From: Actinomycetes bacterium
Lineage (GTDB): Bacteria; Actinomycetota; Acidimicrobiia; Acidimicrobiales; RAAP-2
Length of the DNA stretch: 7,423 nucleotides
Assembly: GCA_021781315.1 (NCBI GenBank)
Contig: JAJXXB010000103.1
Coordinates: forward strand, 1-7,423
Reading direction: 5' to 3'
Positions 5,720 through 7,423 of this stretch are shown piece after piece. Numbering within the stretch: position 1 is the stretch's first letter; the number at the start of each line of letters is the position of its first letter. The translations under genes and the position numbers were made by a program. The notes under the pieces were generated by a model, which made no database searches, was not told the origin of the DNA, and worked only from the letters and a program-made list of their open reading frames with translations.

Positions 5720-7192
5720 TCAGTCCAGGGTGACGACGACCTCGGTGGCGGGGGCCGGGGCGGCCTTCGGTCGAACGATCAACGCCGCCATCACGAAGGC
5801 GAGCAGCGCACCGAGCGAGCCGACCCGAACGGCCGACTGGTAGCCGTGAACGGCGGCGTGCTGGGCCGCGGCGATCGCGGCCGGCGAGGTCGTCGCCCCG
5901 CGCAGGGCGGCGGCGCTCGCCTGGAGCGAGTGCTTGATCGCGGTGGCCGCGATGGTGACCAGGACGGCGAGCCCGAGCGAGCCACCGACCTGCTGGGCCG
6001 TGTTGAGCAGCGAGGACGCGAGTCCCTGCTCGTGATTCTTCACGCCGCTCACCGCGTTGACGGTGACCGGCACCATGGTGAGCCCCATCCCGAGGCCGGT
6101 CACGACGAGGGGGCCGAAGACGTGCCAGTAGGAGGAGGTCCCGGTGATGAACGAGGCCCAGAAGATGCCGAGCGCCGCCACGAGCGGTCCCGCGACGATG
6201 AAGGGGCGCGTGCCCAGGTGTCTGATGACCTTGGAGACGAGCACGCTGCTCGAGGCGACCATGAAGGGGATCGGCAGGTAGGCGACCCCGGTCACGAGCG
6301 AGCTGTAGTGCAACTGCTCCTGGAGGAACCGGGTGAGGAAGTAGAGCAGGGACAGCATGGCGCCACCGAGCAGCAGGATCACCGCGAAGCCGCCGGCCCG
6401 GTTGCGGTCGCGCAGGAAGCGCGGGGGGATGAGGGCTTCGCGGCTACGGGTCTCGATCACCGCGAAGCCGATCAGCAAGACGGCGCCGATCGCGAACGCG
6501 GCGAGGGTGTAGCGGTCGGTCCACCCCGAGCCGGGCGCTCGAATGAGCCCGTAGACGATCGCCGCCATGCCACCGGACACCGCGAGCGCCCCGGGCACGT
6601 CGAGTCGTCCGCCGTGACCGTCGACCTTCGGCAGCACCATCGGCGCGAGGATCACGAGCAACGCGCCGATCGGCACGTTGACGAAGAAGACCCAGCGCCA
6701 CGACTCGGTCTCGACGAGCAGGCCGCCGAGCACGAGACCGAGCGCACCACCGGCGCCGGTCATCGCGGCGTAGACGGCCATCGCGCGGTGACGTTCGGCC
6801 CCCTCGTCAAAGGTGGTGGCGACGAGCGCCAGCGCCGTGGGCGACGCGATCGCCGCGCCGATGCCCTGCAGCGCCCGCGCCGCGATGAGCCAGCCCTGGG
6901 ACGTGGCGACGCCCCCGAGCAGCGAGGCCCCCGCGAAGAGGGTGATCCCGATCGTGAACATGCGCCGGCGCCCGAAGATGTCCCCGGTGCGCCCGCCGAG
7001 CAGCAAGAGCCCGCCAAAGACCAGGACGTAGGCGTCGATCACCCACGTCAGGTTGGTGGTCGAGAAGTGCAGGTCCCGCTGGATCGTGGGCAGCGCGACG
7101 TTCACGATGGTCATGTCGAGCATGACCATGAGCTGGGCCGCGGCGATCACGACGAGGGCCAGGCGGTGGCGTTCGTGGGTGACGGTGCTCAT
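5720..7192 (-). CDS. DHA2-family MFS transporter (drug:H+ antiporter type)
   Basis: This 490-residue major facilitator should export drugs or other small hydrophobic molecules in exchange for protons across the cytoplasmic membrane. Motif D1 is LDMTIVNVALP (25-35), followed by LTWVIDAYVL (48-57). Motif A is GGRTGDIFGRRRMF (66-79), motif B is RALQGIGAAIASP (106-118), and the antiporter motif C region is GGALGLVLGGLL (148-159). WRWVFFVNVPIG (165-176) and LNTAQQVGGSLGLA (396-409) are typical of 14-helix EmrB/QacA-like (DHA2) proteins, and the length fits. The substrate cannot be predicted. ATG 7192 is chosen over an in-frame GTG at 7219 because it overlaps the preceding gene's stop as ATGA and has a GGTGG 4 nt upstream. 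The coupling suggests co-production with the upstream methyltransferase. The TGA stop is at 5722-5720. Confidence 0.92.
   Translation of the reverse strand: MSTVTHERHRLALVVIAAAQLMVMLDMTIVNVALPTIQRDLHFSTTNLTWVIDAYVLVFGGLLLLGGRTGDIFGRRRMFTIGITLFAGASLLGGVATSQGWLIAARALQGIGAAIASPTALALVATTFDEGAERHRAMAVYAAMTGAGGALGLVLGGLLVETESWRWVFFVNVPIGALLVILAPMVLPKVDGHGGRLDVPGALAVSGGMAAIVYGLIRAPGSGWTDRYTLAAFAIGAVLLIGFAVIETRSREALIPPRFLRDRNRAGGFAVILLLGGAMLSLLYFLTRFLQEQLHYSSLVTGVAYLPIPFMVASSSVLVSKVIRHLGTRPFIVAGPLVAALGIFWASFITGTSSYWHVFGPLVVTGLGMGLTMVPVTVNAVSGVKNHEQGLASSLLNTAQQVGGSLGLAVLVTIAATAIKHSLQASAAALRGATTSPAAIAAAQHAAVHGYQSAVRVGSLGALLAFVMAALIVRPKAAPAPATEVVVTLD
7189..7192 (-). other. ATGA start-stop overlap between methyltransferase and MFS genes
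   Basis: On the minus strand the TGA ending the methyltransferase (7191-7189) shares bases with the ATG opening the MFS gene (7192-7190). Such 4-nt overlaps usually mark a bicistronic operon with termination-reinitiation coupling. The weak GGTGG site ahead of the ATG agrees with dependence on upstream translation. Confidence 0.85.
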
Positions 7193-7423
7193 CGCGCCAC
7201 CGGAGGCGTGGTCGCCCACAACAGCACGTCGACGACGGGTCGACCCTGCCCGTCTTCGAGGTGACGTTCGAGCCGCTCGAGGCGCAGAACGTCGAGGTCG
7301 GCGAAGGCCTCGCCCAGGATCTCCTCGGTGTAGAGCCTCGCCGCATCGGGTGGACCGGTGAGACCGAGCGCGTCGAGGTGGTGGCCGATCACGTAGAGGT
7401 GGCCGCCGGGTTTAAGCGCGCGC
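7189..7423 (-). CDS. C-terminal part of a small class I SAM-dependent methyltransferase (cut by window edge)
   Basis: The minus-strand frame enters from the right edge and gives 77 residues before TGA 7191-7189; the first base (7423) belongs to an incomplete codon. It begins RALKPGGHLYVIGHHLDAL, the post-motif of class I methyltransferases (LKPGG followed by a beta strand). Next come GPPDAARLYTEEILGEAF, LRLERLERHLEDGQGRP and VVDVLLWATTPP. The LYTEEI and D-LLWA endings recall small actinobacterial TehB/NodS-like methyltransferases of about 200 residues. The SAM-binding glycine loop and the N-terminus lie outside the window, so substrate and true start are unknown. An internal GTG at 7392 opens the same frame but falls inside the fold and is not a credible start. 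The ATGA overlap with the MFS gene suggests that the methyltransferase product or a related toxic compound is exported. Confidence 0.75.
   Translation of the reverse strand, partial: RALKPGGHLYVIGHHLDALGLTGPPDAARLYTEEILGEAFADLDVLRLERLERHLEDGQGRPVVDVLLWATTPPVAR

Noticed and set aside
5153..7264. Plus-strand open frame of 703 codons antisense to the MFS and FUSC genes
   Set aside because: Its translation is dominated by Asp, Arg, Gly and Glu with no domain pattern. It is the expected shadow of high-GC genes with G/C third positions. The opposite strand encodes two clear membrane proteins.

Overview
The window reads as a piece of chromosome from a high-GC actinobacterium (Actinomycetota). Evidence: very high GC by eye (not computed) with strong G/C bias at third codon positions; GTG and TTG starts; -10 motifs 6-7 nt before start codons, as in leaderless mRNAs common in this phylum; and actinobacterial protein types (a CFA-synthase family member resembling mycobacterial UfaA1/TmsB, a DHA2-type MFS pump). 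Acidimicrobiia or a related uncultured lineage is possible, but this is only an impression. No mobile element, tRNA, rRNA or CRISPR array was seen.

Layout, left to right. (1) 1-264, minus: N-terminus of a membrane protein resembling the ferric-reductase/ferredoxin-reductase transmembrane family, cut by the left edge. (2) 355-1719, minus: complete cyclopropane-fatty-acyl-phospholipid-synthase-family SAM methyltransferase with a TTG start behind a strong AGGAGG. (3) 1777-3426, plus: complete AidB-like acyl-CoA dehydrogenase, divergent from (2) across 57 bp that carry a recognisable promoter. (4) 3427-5586, minus: FUSC-family membrane protein whose stop codon abuts that of (3) in the palindrome TGATCA. 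(5) 5720-7192, minus: DHA2-family MFS drug/solute exporter. (6) 7189-7423, minus: C-terminus of a small class I SAM methyltransferase, overlapping (5) by ATGA and cut by the right edge.

Two functional groups are suggested. Genes 2 and 3 (with 1 downstream of 2) concern lipids, acyl chains and redox, and share a compact divergent promoter region. Genes 6, 5 and 4 lie in a row on the minus strand: a methyltransferase translationally coupled to an MFS exporter, then after 133 bp a FUSC-type putative exporter with its own promoter-like sequence and a perfect inverted repeat over the -10. This looks like an efflux/detoxification neighbourhood. Most protein families here are well known. The less ordinary features are regulatory: leaderless-type starts, the candidate FUSC operator and the zero-gap convergent gene ends. 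I did not find a convincing undescribed multi-gene system.
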